A DNA stretch of 64,000 nucleotides from Tethya wilhelma (Eukaryota > Porifera > Demospongiae > Tethyida > Tethyidae): assembly GCA_964030475.1 (NCBI GenBank), contig CAXIPT010000008.1:4216568-4280567 (forward strand), read 5' to 3'. Within the stretch, counting starts at the first letter, position 1; every line of letters begins with the position of its first letter. The notes under the pieces are model-generated. The model was not told the DNA's origin and ran no database searches. It saw only the letters and a list, made by a program, of their open reading frames with translations. Positions 47,945 to 62,392 of the stretch are shown in pieces. The translations under genes were made by a program, and so were the position numbers.

Positions 47945-50731
47945 TTACACATGCAAGATGCTAGCAAAGAGAGGTTTCTTGGGGAACTCGTAACTGACGT
48001 TCACTGACTTATCTTGTCCCTCCTCCTGCACTGTCACTGTGAACACCAGCTTGAGGTTCTTCTTGCCAAGTCTCTGGACGCTGTAGATGGTGAGGGTGGT
48101 TGTGAACATCATCTCTCCTTCTCCTTCTCCAGCTCCTTCATCTTCATCCTCTGAACCATTCTGATGACAGCTGGGCTCACACGGAGACTGTTCACAAGTC
48201 ACTCCCTGATCTTCCTATTAGACAAACAAAATTTATCAACAAGCAATATCGTATAGCAGGTAAATTGGCGATATTAAATTTGGCAATTTAATTTTGCACG
48301 CTGCATTGTTTGTATGCACGTGAACTGTTTGGCGATTTTTAATTTGGCGATTTGCAGAATAATTCGGCAATTCACCAAATTTAATTCTCGCCAAATTTAC
48401 TCGCTATACGATACTTGAAGAATATCCACTACATGCAGAAACAATAGTTACACAACAGACTGAATTACTTACTATGAACTTGCGGTCAAAGGTCACCTTA
48501 GCTGTAGTGGCCTTGTCAGTGCACAGGTGGACGTTGGTCTCGATGCAGAGGACGTTGGAAAAATCGTAGGAGAAGCAGAGCTCAAGACGAACCAAATTGG
48601 CAAGGATCCCCAAGTCTTTTTCTCCCAAACTGACAGGCTCAGGAACAGCTGGAAGAATCAAGAGTGGACGTAATTGTGAAACAAGAGTTGAGATAAACTA
48701 TAGGAAAATTTTTCTTACTGTGAGCTTGCTCATACGTGGCCATGATTTTGTACAATTTGCTTTCATTTTTCTGGTCGTCCATCATCACTTCATCGTGAAA
48801 TGAGATCTCATTAATATCTGGCATACTTGATCTGAACTCTGGTCTCTGGTTATCAGGGCTCTCTTTAATGAACACTGCGTACAATCAGGAAGATATTTTA
48901 TTTATTATTATAGAAGAGATAAACAAAAATAATAAATAGATAAAACAAAAGTCAACATACGATTGAGGACATGTTGGTAGATGTCAAAAATGCCCTTCCG
49001 TTGCTTGAGTGCGGCTCTGAATGCAATATTGAAGTAGGAACAGGTGCCATTGCTGGAAGTGGAGGAGGCTCTAGACACAGAGGCAGCTCCTGGTGGCCCT
49101 CCACCTCTTTCATTGAAGATGTCTGAAGAGGCTGAGATAGGTTCAGAGGTGTCGTAGGCAGGGTTGTTCTTCATGCTGGAAACAGAATAATAATAATATT
49201 ACTGTACAAATTGGTGTAAATTATACTTTAATTTAAATACTATACTAACCAGGAAGAGATCAAAATGTAGTTTGACATGTTGGCAGGTACTTCTTGATGG
49301 CTGGGCAGAGAGCTGTCAAATCTTGCTGGCATGTAGTGATCCCTGGGAATGACATGAACACATCAAAGTTAACCATTGAGGTCTACAGCTACTCAGCTCA
49401 CATGACTCGGCAACAGTCCAATACGACGATGGCTTTGGAGAGTTTTGTCTGCATCTCTTTGATGATCCCTTCCACATTGATGTTGAGAGAGCTGTGCAGT
49501 GGAATTTCGGCATCGACAGGAACGAGGTAGTCCTTACTCTGGCTGGCAAACCCATGACCAGAATAGTAGAACAGGGCATAGATTCCATCAACAGACAAAA
49601 GCTCGTAAAACTTGACCAAAGCTTGCATCATCTCAGTGTGAGTAAGATTCACAAGAGAAATGACCTTGAAGTCAAGCTTGTCCTCAAGCAGAGCCCGCAA
49701 CTCCCTGATATCATTTTCAGGACTGACCAGGGGCTCCATGTTTCGGTAGTTTTGGTTGCCAATCAACAGAGCCACCTTCATACGAGCTTTAGCAGATGTG
49801 AATGTGTTGTTTGACAAAGAGATGTAAAAAAAATGGAAACAAGCCTAAAATTTTTACTTACCAAATCTTTCATCATTTCCTGTCATCTGCCCCTGCTCAG
49901 CTGTGTAAACAAACAAACTTATTTGAGTGCAGATACGCTAGCGCAACATTTTTTTTTACCTCGTTCTTGTCTGACTTTGGTGCCACTCTTCCCCACAATG
50001 TCTGGTCTATCCACAGAGGCACAGCTGGCCCGCTCAATTCGGGCCACCTTGCTGACATCAGATGCCTTGTTGGTGTCTGTATGAACCACGCAGTGATATG
50101 AACCGTAGTCCGAGTCCCTAGCATGGTTTCTGGAAGGGAATTGTTATAATAGCTATATTACTGTAAGTACATTAACATATTATTTTACACACATCTCATA
50201 GGTGGACTGGATTGCACCACGGATTGGGTTGTCATTGTGATACCACTGGTAGTGTATAGGCTCGTCCTTGGTGCACACTGCTTCACAGAGAACACGGAAA
50301 TAGCTGTCCCTAGGCACAACCTGTGACCAAGGATGTTTGAGGATCCTGATCAGAGGAGGCTGCTGAGCTGGAGAGTAAGACCGAGAAGGGAGAACAGTTT
50401 TTGTAAAATCAGCTCAATACTCTTAATTTACCTCTCTTTTTTCTCCGGTCCAAAGCATTGGGAAGATGGACTGACAATAACACTTCAGTGGACTCAATGA
50501 ACTGATACTCATTTTCTGCCTGACATACATAGTACCCCCAGTGCTTCTGAGCCAGCTTGGAGAATGCTAGAACCCCACTGTTATTTCTCTCCACTTGAGC
50601 TTTACGGCCACCTTCTGTAGCTGACTTCAACCAAAGATAAGAGATGCTTCCACGGCCTTCAGCTTTGCACATCAAGGCTCCTGTTCCACCAATTTTACCT
50701 TTGAGGGGCTGAGGCTGCTGAGTGATCCAGA
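47945..50731 (-). CDS. MALT1-like: MALT1-like paracaspase, 5' truncated
   Basis: Caspase-fold cysteine protease of the paracaspase/MALT1 class, which in vertebrates links antigen-receptor CARD-BCL10 complexes to NF-kB. Exons: 50,432-50,731; 50,193-50,367; 49,960-50,129; 49,862-49,900; 49,402-49,786; 49,250-49,342; 48,961-49,175; 48,719-48,874; 48,473-48,648; 47,945-48,214; all in phase. Order: Ig-like domain 1 (YYVCQAENEY), Ig-like domain 2 (DYGSYHCVVHTD), a short linker, the paracaspase domain (VALLIGNQNYRNMEPL, catalytic His in YYSGHG, catalytic Cys in VVLDCCR), then a C-terminal Ig3-like region. The Cys motif is LDCCR where human MALT1 has LDMCR. The N-terminal death domain expected in vertebrate MALT1 is not present before the N at 50,813, so its presence is unknown. 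The region around 49,100 is a Ser/Gly/Pro-rich insertion. Confidence 0.88.
48247..48414. mobile_element. Foldback MITE, family A, copy 2
   Basis: Termini atcgtatagcag and cgctatacgat are inverted repeats, with complementary aattggcgata / tcgccaaattta interior. Lies in the last intron of the MALT1-like gene. Confidence 0.7.
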
Positions 50732-50817
50732 CTACAAGGAGAAGCAGAGAACTAATACCAATACCACACTAGCACTAACAAAAATCACATCGGACTATAC
50801 AGCCATACCTGTNTTAG

Positions 50818-51283
50818 TTCCGTCGTTTGGCTGGTGGTAAGAGGAGAAAAAATCGAACCGAGAATCTCAACGACATCATTGACATCAACGAAGAAGAGGT
50901 AAAAGATGGAATCAAGAACTATCAAAGGTACCACAGTGAAGAGGCAGTCAATAAGCTCTACAAAGTCGACCCTGTGAGTTGCTCCCAGTAGCTGTTCGTT
51001 CTGTTGCATTGGTCATGTTGACCCTCTTCCTTATCTCTCTCTGCCACAGTCAAAGGTAGCTGAACCAACTGGAGACCAGAAACGAAAACACCAGCTTCAC
51101 TGGCTTGCTTATCAAGTAAGTTTACATAATTATATTGATGTTATTGTCTGTGTTGCTATAGCTACATGTACCATGCTGTTTTTTGTTGATGTTTAGGCCA
51201 AAGCTAATGAGTTGCAGCTGTTGAAACAATGGGGCCAGTCAGCAGCCACCAAGAGACAAACACAACAGAAGTATGGCTTTTAA
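50818..51283 (+). CDS. PRCC: PRCC, C-terminal exons
   Basis: 3' part of the PRCC gene, a nuclear spliceosome-associated protein fused in human papillary renal carcinoma. Exons 50,818-50,973, 51,050-51,115 and 51,197-51,283 are all phase 0 and total 102 residues. They match the conserved C-terminal region: a basic FRRLAGGKRR start, EPTGDQKRKHQLHWL (human PTGQQRRKHQ) and the terminal RQTQQKYGF, nearly identical to the human ending RRQTQAKYGF. The first exon begins only four bases after the N at 50,813, so the proline-rich N-terminal part is missing. The following gene is convergent, 140 bp away. AATAAA occurs 17 bp after the stop. Confidence 0.88.
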
Positions 51284-51300
51284 TAATAATTATGTTCATA

Positions 51301-51306
51301 AATAAA
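51301..51306 (+). terminator. Polyadenylation signal of PRCC
   Basis: AATAAA shortly after the PRCC stop codon. Confidence 0.55.
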
Positions 51307-51423
51307 AATAAAATGTAAGCAAATGTATACAATCATAAAAATGACATTGTACAAATATTTTTAAAATTGAAAGAGAAACATCTATAGTTTAATGTGATTG
51401 GGATGAGGTCAGATCTGTGTGTA

Positions 51424-54386
<2,963 letters not shown>

Positions 54387-54894
54387 GGCGTCTAGCTCAG
54401 GCTCTCTGATTCAATATCTATCATCAACAGTAACCTGCAACATCACTACAGTAGTTAGGTCTGGGAATGAGGCTAACCACGAGCACGATCTACGCGCATG
54501 GAGATTGCACGTGATCAGCAGTATTTTTTTTTTTTGTGTGTGTGTGTGTACTTATAATTATGTACTTTGCTGCAAATTTATACTGACGCAAACCAGAGGT
54601 GGTGTTGGGGGATCATTTTCAGCTTTTCAGGTCATAGTTCACTAATCAACAGCCGATCGCGACTGAGCAGTTCCACAAGAAGAAGTTAAACGGTTGCAGG
54701 TCACTTGTGAACGAGAGAGAGCGCGTACAAGTTACAGTTTTTTCGGTGAGTATTGTATGCGAGACAGTTTGCACTACTACACCAGTTTGGTGCCTCTTTT
54801 ACTCACTGTGCATAGAGTATGGTGAAAAATTTGTCACTATTATTTCTGGAATTTTCACGTCTTCTTACAGATCTAAAGGGGGAGAGTGAGAGAG
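54387..54894. promoter_or_regulatory. Divergent region, phospholyase / PP2C
   Basis: About 508 bp between opposite ATG codons. It includes a fragment resembling the family B terminal repeat (tctgggaatgaggct, near 54,463). No coding exon is seen; promoters of both genes are inferred to lie here. Confidence 0.5.
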
Positions 54895-55493
54895 ATGGGT
54901 CAAAGCCTGTCTGAGCCTAAGACAGAGAAGGAGACTCACAGCTTTGAGAATGAGAGTTTCGTCGTGGGTTGCTCGTCAATGCAAGGCTGGAGAGCACGTA
55001 TCCTATATATATAGCTTCAATACTTTGTCACTAAAAGTTTGTTTGTTTTCAGATTCAATTTCAGTGGGCATGCTGATCCCACATACTGTATAATATTTAT
55101 CTAGCTTACCCCACGTCAAACGATTGAAGTGTTTTGATTTTGAGGGTGTTTTTTTAGTTGAGTGTAGAGAGACCATTCTTTTGCCCATACATGTATTCAA
55201 GGCATTCTTTCCTCCTTGGTAAACAAGATCCTGGAGTAATTGGATAAGATCAGGCAATATGGCATTCCACAGTGATATGCCCCATTAGCACTGCCCGTGA
55301 ACAATACTATACTTTTGGAAGTGTATGTACGTATGTGTGTGTGTGCTATGTATAATCCTATTAATATACATTGCACAAATATAGTATCAATTGGTTGTAC
55401 TGCTGACGTAGTATATCAATCTACAATAAGATACGTTGTACTCTTCCATTAAGATTTCAATGGGACAATACTCTATGTGCTTTGTATGCTCAT

Positions 55494-55526
<33 letters not shown>

Positions 55527-56907
55527 CACACACACATGAAACACACACACACATAATGATATTCTTAAGGAAATTTCCTGTTATAGTGAATACAATGTTG
55601 TCAACAACACATAGTGCCCGGCGTCTGTGTGAGCATTGCTTATTTCAAGAATTACACCCCGTGCTTCAGATATTCTCTCAATTGAACCTTGACCCTAATA
55701 CCATCAGAAATGGAGGATGCTCACAAAATTGAGCTGTCATTTAACGGCGACCAAAGCTCCGCCTACTTTGGTGTGTTTGACGGACATGGGAGTCACAACT
55801 TTGCTCTCTACTGCAGCGAGGAGCTCCACAATGTGCTCAGTGAAGACACTGACTTCCGTGAGTCCTTCTCGAGAGCACACATGTACACACTACCACATAA
55901 TACATTTTCTTCTCTCCTCTATAAACTCACCAATAGGTGAAGGACACTATGGAACAGCTTTGAAAAGCTCCTTTCTCAATTTAGACCAGAGACTCCAAGA
56001 TGGTAAGCCAAAGACATACAAGTGTGGCTAGCCACCAATATCCCTATAGTGTATGTTTGGACACAGATATAAGCCACAGAGTGACCACATTTACAATTTT
56101 TTTTCATTTCTTGTATGCATGCACACAATTCAAATGCAGACACTAGTTTGAACTTTCAGTATGAACCAGGAGGGACCACTGCTATTGTCACACTGGTGAA
56201 GAACAATACAATCATATGTGTAAGTGGTGCACATGCAAACAATTGATGATGGTCACATGATGGTCACGTGACAGTCATGTGATGATGTGCCTTGCAGGCT
56301 AATGTTGGAGACTCTAGGGGGATTGCTTGTGTTGCGGGAAAGGTGGTTGAACTGTCACACGACCACAAACCAATACATCCTGGTTAGTTGATACAAACTA
56401 GCTGTGTGTGAGAGAGTTTCAAAGTCAAAGAAAAAGGCATATTTTCTGTATATATGTGTGTGCAAGTGAGTGTGTGTTTTGTTCTCTTATAGCTGAGGAG
56501 AGTCGGATATATAAAGCTGGAGGATGGATAGAATTCAACAGAGTCAATGGTAGGCCAGCAACATTATATAGAACCATGATAGAGAGATAATACTATTGAA
56601 GTGTTTGCTGTGCTGATCTCATCTGCCCATGCAGGTAACCTTGCCCTCTCGAGAGCAATTGGTGACTTCAACTTCAAGACTAATCCCGACCTACCACCTG
56701 AAGAACAAATAATAACAGGTATAGTGTAATGTTTAGTTTTATGGTTGGTATGGAAACTGTTATTGTAACTGAGACTCCCTTTTTGTGTGTTATCAGCAAA
56801 CCCAGAGATTATCACAGCTGATATTACACCAGAACATGAGTTCATGGTCCTTGCGTGTGATGGTAAGTACATGGGCAGTTGGTGTGTGTGTGTGTGTGTA
56901 TTCTAAC

Positions 56908-56955
<48 letters not shown>

Positions 56956-57212
56956 CCTCTCTCTCTCTCCATCCCTCCCTCTCTCCCTCCCTCCCTCCAG
57001 GTGTGTGGGATGTGATGTCAAATGAAGAAGTAGTCGAGTTTGTGAGGAAAAGAATAGCCGAGAAGATGTATCCACCTCAGGTAAATGATAGTATTTACGT
57101 ATTGAAAATGAAACTGAAGGATGTAAATTAAGTTCCTTGGTCATTTTTCAGCGTTAGATAATGGCTGAATCAATGTGTGTGTATCAGTAAGGTCTCCTCT
57201 TTTTGATGTGAT

Positions 57213-57286
<74 letters not shown>

Positions 57287-57903
57287 TCTACTTTATGTTG
57301 GTATAGCAAATTAAAGTACTATAAATGTAGTGTGTTTTTTTTTTATTTCTGCCTATGTTGTAGATATGTGAGGCTCTTCTTGACAACTGTTTGGCTCCAG
57401 ACTGTCGTATGGGCGGTCTCGGTTGTGATAACATGACAGTAATCCTTGCCTGTTTTCTTCACAACGAAACCTACAGCGAATTAGTCAAAAAATGCTCCCA
57501 AGTATCACTCACCTCAAGAGACGCTAGACTAGACTCTCCAGATAGTGCCCACTCCAGCAATGGTAGTACCAATGGCAGTGTACTGTACAATAGTGAGAGC
57601 GTCTTTCCTGAAGAGGAGGTCCTGTTCAATAGAATTCCAACCACAGGAGGTATCTCGAAACTTAACGATACCTTGAGCTCGGCAAACACGGACCTCGACT
57701 ATGAGATTGCAAGCAGTAGTCCGAAGAAGAAGTCCTTCACAGAGACACTAGACACTGGTGTGAATGGGGTTAAGATTGACTACGATGGTGAAGGAGTTGG
57801 GTACGGTCAAGATGAGGTGGTGTCGGGAAAAATCGACGATAGTTCTGATTTGACCTCTGACCCTGAATTAGATCCACTCCCGGCCATTGAAACAACTGTG
57901 TAA
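54895..57903 (+). CDS. PP2C-type protein phosphatase (PTC2/PPM family)
   Basis: Metal-dependent Ser/Thr phosphatase. Exons: 54,895-54,997; 55,708-55,857; 55,937-56,002; 56,140-56,219; 56,298-56,382; 56,493-56,549; 56,635-56,718; 56,797-56,862; 57,001-57,080; 57,364-57,903. Phases close to 436 residues. The start [13 protein letters not shown] is a consensus-like N-myristoylation start and resembles yeast PTC2 and worm PPM-2. PP2C motifs follow in order: [63 protein letters not shown] and [11 protein letters not shown], so the metal-binding Asp and Glu residues are in place. A Ser/Asp-rich acidic tail of about 130 residues follows the domain and is likely regulatory. The last exon is duplicated at 58,873-59,412. 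Confidence 0.92.
56913..57000. repeat. (CT)n/(CCCT)n tract acting as polypyrimidine tract
   Basis: Pyrimidine-only tract of about 88 bases ending in the CAG acceptor of PP2C exon 9. Confidence 0.9.
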
Positions 57904-58162
57904 TTATGTCGCCATATGTCACTCGATTTCATTCATGTTATATTTTTTGTCCACTGGCTTCTACTCTTGCATAATTAAATAGGGATCAAAATTAATTTGT
58001 TCCCATTCTCTCTAATTTTTTGTTTTGTTTTTTTTCCCTTCACATTTTCTTTTCTTATCCCACTATAATTAATTATTGTATTTTTTTCCTGATTAACAAT
58101 TTGTGATCAATATACTGTACCAGTGAATAACAGTGTGCAATACAAAGACTGTATACATCTCA

Positions 58163-58483
58163 TTAGCCAAGTTTGCTCTTCACAAAGTCCGAAACAAACT
58201 CAATTTGGGTAGAAAGTTCATTTTCAAGGTGTTTGCACTCTTCTTTGCCAAAGAGACTGTCACAAAGAAAGACTATTGTGACGAACAATAGGACTGCAAA
58301 GACCAGCAACAGTGTGAGCAGCTTGCACACACATCCTGTGTAAGTAATAAAGGAAGCTTTCTTCAATTAGCACAGGACAATGTACACAATAATGTCACAC
58401 ACACACACCACAAGTGCACATCCTTGGCTTCTGTGCTCCATGGGTTTTAGTCACAGCTGGTGCGCTGGAAACCTCTGTTTCCT
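58163..58483 (-). pseudogene. Extra copy of the last two LRRC59 exons
   Basis: Exons 58,409-58,483 and 58,163-58,335 have the same lengths and phases as 59,933-60,007 and 59,674-59,846, coding the membrane anchor and tail. They are allelic duplicates in the block contiguous with PP2C. Confidence 0.8.
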
Positions 58484-58559
58484 CTGTACAAAAAAAAAAG
58501 AGAGATTTTTTTTTATGAAAAAACTTACTATAGTCTCATCCCCAAACTCCACCCCTCCA

Positions 58560-58622
<63 letters not shown>

Positions 58623-58731
58623 NGAAAATGAAACTGAAGGATGTAAATTAGGTTCCTTGGTCATTTTTCAGCGTTAGATAATGGCTGAATCAACGTGTGT
58701 GTATCAGTAAGGTCTCCTCTTTTTGATGTGA

Positions 58732-58794
<63 letters not shown>

Positions 58795-58872
58795 TCTACT
58801 TTATGTTGGTATAGCAAATTAAAGTACTAGAAATGTAGTGTTTTTTTTTTGTTGTTTCTGCCTATGTTGTAG

Positions 58873-59412
58873 ATATGTGAGGCTCTTCTTGACAACTGTT
58901 TGGCTCCAGACTGTCGTATGGGCGGTCTCGGTTGTGATAACATGACAGTAATCCTTGCCTGTTTTCTTCACAACGAAACCTACAGCGAATTAGTCAAAAA
59001 ATGCTCCCAAGTATCACTCACCTCAAGAGACACTAGACTAGACTCTCCAGATAGTGCCCACTCCAGCAATGGTAGTACCAATGGCAGTGTACTGTACAAT
59101 AGTGAGAGTGTCTTTCCTGAAGAGGAGGTTCTGTTCAATAGAATTCCAACCACAGGAGGTATCTCGAAACTTAACGATACCTTGAGCTCGGCAAACACGG
59201 ACCTCGACTATGAGATTGCAAGCAGTAGTCCGAAGAAGAAGTCCTTCACAGAGACACTAGACACTGGTGTGAATGGGGTTAAGATTGACTACGATGGTGA
59301 AGGAGTTGGGTACGGTCAAGATGAGGTGGTGTCGGGAAAAATCGACGATAGTTCTGATTTGACCTCTGACCCTGAACTAGACCCACTCCCGGCCATTGAA
59401 ACAACTGTGTAA
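58873..59412 (+). pseudogene. Extra copy of the last PP2C exon
   Basis: 540 bp, same frame and nearly identical to 57,364-57,903; one Ala/Thr change was noted near residue 312. It is the allelic duplicate in the block contiguous with LRRC59. Confidence 0.8.
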
Positions 59413-59673
59413 CTATGATGCCATATGTCACTCGATTTCATTCATGTTATATTTTTGTCCACTGGCTTCTACTCTTGCATAATTAAATAGGGATTAAAAT
59501 TAATTTGTTCCCATTCTCTCTAATTTTTTGTTGTTTTTTTTTCCCTTCACATTTTCTTTTTCTTATCCCACTATATATAATTATTGTAGTATTTTTTTCC
59601 TGATTAACAATTTGTGATCAACATAATGTACCAGTGAATAACAGTGTGCAATACAAAGACTGTATACATCTCA

Positions 59674-61333
59674 TCAGCCAAGTTTGCTCTTCATAAAGTC
59701 CGAAACAAACTCAATTTGGGTAGAAAGTTCATTTTCAAGGTGTTTGCACTCTTCTTTGCCAAAGAGACTATCACAAAGAAAGACTATTGTGACAAACAAT
59801 AGGACTGCAAAGACCAGCAACAGCGTGAGCAGCTTGCACACACATCCTGTATAAGTATAAAGGAAGCTTTCTTCAATTAGCACAGGGCAATGTATACACA
59901 ATAATGTCACACACACACACACACACACGCACCACAAGTGCACATCCTTGGCTTCTGTGCTCCATGGGTTTTAGCCACAGCTGGTGCGCTGGAAACCTCT
60001 GTTTCCTCTGTACAAAAAAAAAGATTTTTTTAAGAAAAAACTTACTATAGTCTCATCCCCAGACTCCACCCCTCTAAGGAGAGAGAGAGGGGGGGAGGGG
60101 TCTTAAATGTTTCACTGCTGACTCAGCACAAATGGGAATTTGCTCAAACTTTCTGAGGACGAGACTACTGCTATTACAGACTGTGTACTGCCAAATATTA
60201 ACCCTCTGCTCACTAGCTGTCACACACCTTCCACCTCCTCCTCTTTCTGTTCCTGTGCTCTCCTTTCAGCTTCAAGTCTTGCCTGCTCCTTTCTTCTTCG
60301 TCTCAGCTCAGCCTTTTCTTTGCGTGCCATCTCCTCTTGTTGTTTCTTCTCCTCCAATCTTCGTCTCTCCAGTTCTAAAAGTTATCAAGAACACACAACA
60401 ATGGGGCATCATTTCTGTGGTTCCTCCCTAACAAATACTTCTCTCTCCCTCCTTAGTTTCAAAGGAATCAATCACGAGGGAGGACCCTGGGGAATTAGAC
60501 TACAATAAAATTGATTCTTTGTGTACCTCGCTGCTCCTCGAGTTGTTTCTGCTTTCGTCTCTCGGCTTCCGACGACTTTCTCTTCACAAACACCAACACC
60601 TACGTGCACACATCAATCGCAAATTTGTTAGAGTAAGAAAATCTCTCCGTCAATACAAATCATTCGAACACTTGAGTGTAACTTCCAACAAATAACAATT
60701 AAGAGACACATGATCAACTATTCCGCTCACATTCTTGGCACACTCCTTGCACTCTTGGGCACTGACACAAGTGCCGGCAGCTGCAGCTAGTTCCGGTTCC
60801 AGTTGGTTGTTCTTCAAATCCAACCACTTTAGTTTCTTCAGCTCCCAGAATGTGAGGGGCAGGGAGACCAATTTGTTGTCGTAGAGATCCAATCGCTGGA
60901 GATTCACAAGTTGGCTGAACGATGAGGGCAACTCCTTGAGAAAGTTGCTACTCAAATCGAGTTCAACGAGATGTTTGAGCGAGCCAAACGAGTCCTACAA
61001 GATAAAGACAAGACAATTGCAATTTGCAACTGTTGGAAAACACAAATTATATTATGTAAGCAACAGCGACTGGACACTCACTGGTAGAGTATCCAGATGG
61101 TTTCTAGACAAGTCTAGTTTTGTCCCTCGGGGTACCATTGCCTGCAGATGTAAAAAAAAAAAAAAAATCATGGTGATACATAGATAAATCTTCCCAGATT
61201 CTCTTCAACAACCTACCAGCTCCTTGACAGGCACTTTAGACAGATCACACAGGCTCAGGTCGATTTCATTCTCATCACAGTGTTCCAAGATGAATTGTTT
61301 GGTGATCTTTTTTTCTTCTCCCTTCTTGGCCAT
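59674..61333 (-). CDS. LRRC59: LRRC59, leucine-rich-repeat ER membrane protein
   Basis: Tail-anchored ER and nuclear-envelope protein with cytosolic leucine-rich repeats; in mammals it contacts ribosomes and aids nuclear import of FGF1. Exons: 61,217-61,333 (ATG at 61,333); 61,082-61,141; 60,731-60,994; 60,527-60,599; 60,228-60,374; 59,933-60,007; 59,674-59,846. Phases close to 302 residues, against 307 in human. The start has IDLSLCDLSKVPVKEL (human LDLSLSDLNEVPVKEL). LRRs follow (LVELDLSSNFLKELPSSF, LQRLDLYDNKLVSLP), then KLKWLDLKNNQLEP, a Cys-bearing AGTC..QECKECAKN segment, a highly charged Arg/Glu/Lys coiled coil, and one membrane segment (KLLTLLLVFAVLLFVTIVFL) with a short luminal tail. 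It is divergent from PAM16 and convergent with PP2C. Confidence 0.93.
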
Positions 61334-61493
61334 CTCTTTCTGCACTCCAGTACTCTGGACTGTTGCACCACATGCAGCATGCAACTGAAATGTTTCAAAA
61401 TTACTTGTATTCATTTAATTGGATATGACCTTTGACCCCTACCTCACATGGTGGAGATTGCATCAGAACAAAACTTTCACTGCACAGTCGAAG
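61334..61493. promoter_or_regulatory. Short bidirectional promoter, LRRC59 / PAM16
   Basis: Only 160 bp separate the two opposite start codons, so both 5' UTRs and promoter elements must share this space. No TATA box is obvious. Confidence 0.6.
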
Positions 61494-62043
61494 ATGGTGA
61501 GTTGGTGTTTTATTCTATAGCCTGGTGTGCTCATTAAATATCTTATATTATTCTCAGGCACGATTCATAGCTCAGCTGGTAGTGCTTGGTGCCCAAGCAA
61601 TAGGCAGAGCCTTCTCCAAGGCACTCCAGCAAGAGTATCAAGCCACCATGGCTGCTAGAAGAGCTGCAGAAGAGGCTGGAAGGAGTGCTCCAAAGGCTGC
61701 AAAAGCCACCAACCTGACAGGCATGAGTCTGCAAGAGGCCCAACAGATACTCAACGTCAAAGAGCTAGATGATGTGGAACAGATAAGAAAAGTAGGTCAA
61801 AGTTCACAAGTTGATGAGGGACTTGGGTGTGCATATAACTCCTTTTTTTTCCTTCAGAATTACTACCACCTGTTTAAAGTGAATGAAAAGGGTAAAGGAG
61901 GGTCATTTTATATCCAATCAAAAGTGGTTCGAGCGAAAGAGAGACTTGAACTGGAACTGGATAAAGAAATTGGATCCAGTGATCAAGATTCACATCAGAA
62001 TGAGACTCAAACTGAAACAGATTCCGATTCCAAACAAACTTGA
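61494..62043 (+). CDS. PAM16: PAM16/Magmas, mitochondrial import motor subunit
   Basis: Degenerate J-like protein of the TIM23 import motor at the inner membrane, where it restrains PAM18/DnaJC19 stimulation of mitochondrial Hsp70. Exons: 61,494-61,496 (the ATG alone, followed by gtgagt), 61,558-61,791 and 61,858-62,043, giving 140 residues. Motifs: an amphipathic N-terminus ARFIAQLVVLGAQAIGRAF (human AKYLAQIIVMGVQVVGRAF), TNLTGMSLQEAQQILNV and YYHLFKVNEKGKGGSFYIQ, followed by SKVVRAKERLELEL. The J-domain HPD is absent as in all PAM16. A Gln/Thr/Asp/Ser-rich tail of about 25 residues is longer than in human. Splitting the start codon from the rest by an intron is unusual, but the ATG is adjacent to a perfect donor and the frame fits. 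Confidence 0.92.
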
Positions 62044-62167
62044 GCAGCATGCACAACGTACAACCCAATATATCTTTCTTCCTCTCTGCTAGAAATAATG
62101 TCACTTCTCCATTCAATGTTATTTATTGTCGATTCATTCAAGTATAATGTGTAAGAAAATAGTATCT

Positions 62168-62342
62168 CTATGATTTCAGTTCTTCTAAGCTTGGCATATT
62201 ACTGACAGTGAAATCTGCTAGCATTTGTCCATAAGCTTTTCCTTGAGGGTCAAATCTCAGTGAGGACACACCCCCTCCTCCAAGGCACTTGGTGAGTACA
62301 AAGTTCACAGCATCAATGCCTGGAAGATCATATCTTCAACCA

Positions 62343-62392
<50 letters not shown>

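Larger units (their letters stand above)
57104..60080. repeat. 1.5-kb block present twice across an N (3' ends of PP2C and LRRC59)
   Basis: Block 57,104-58,622 and block 58,624-60,080 are collinear and nearly identical, each holding the last PP2C exon (+) and the last two LRRC59 exons (-). They are joined by one N at 58,623 after a (GA)n tract. PP2C is continuous with the first block and LRRC59 with the second, as expected when two haplotype contigs are laid end to end. Confidence 0.9.
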
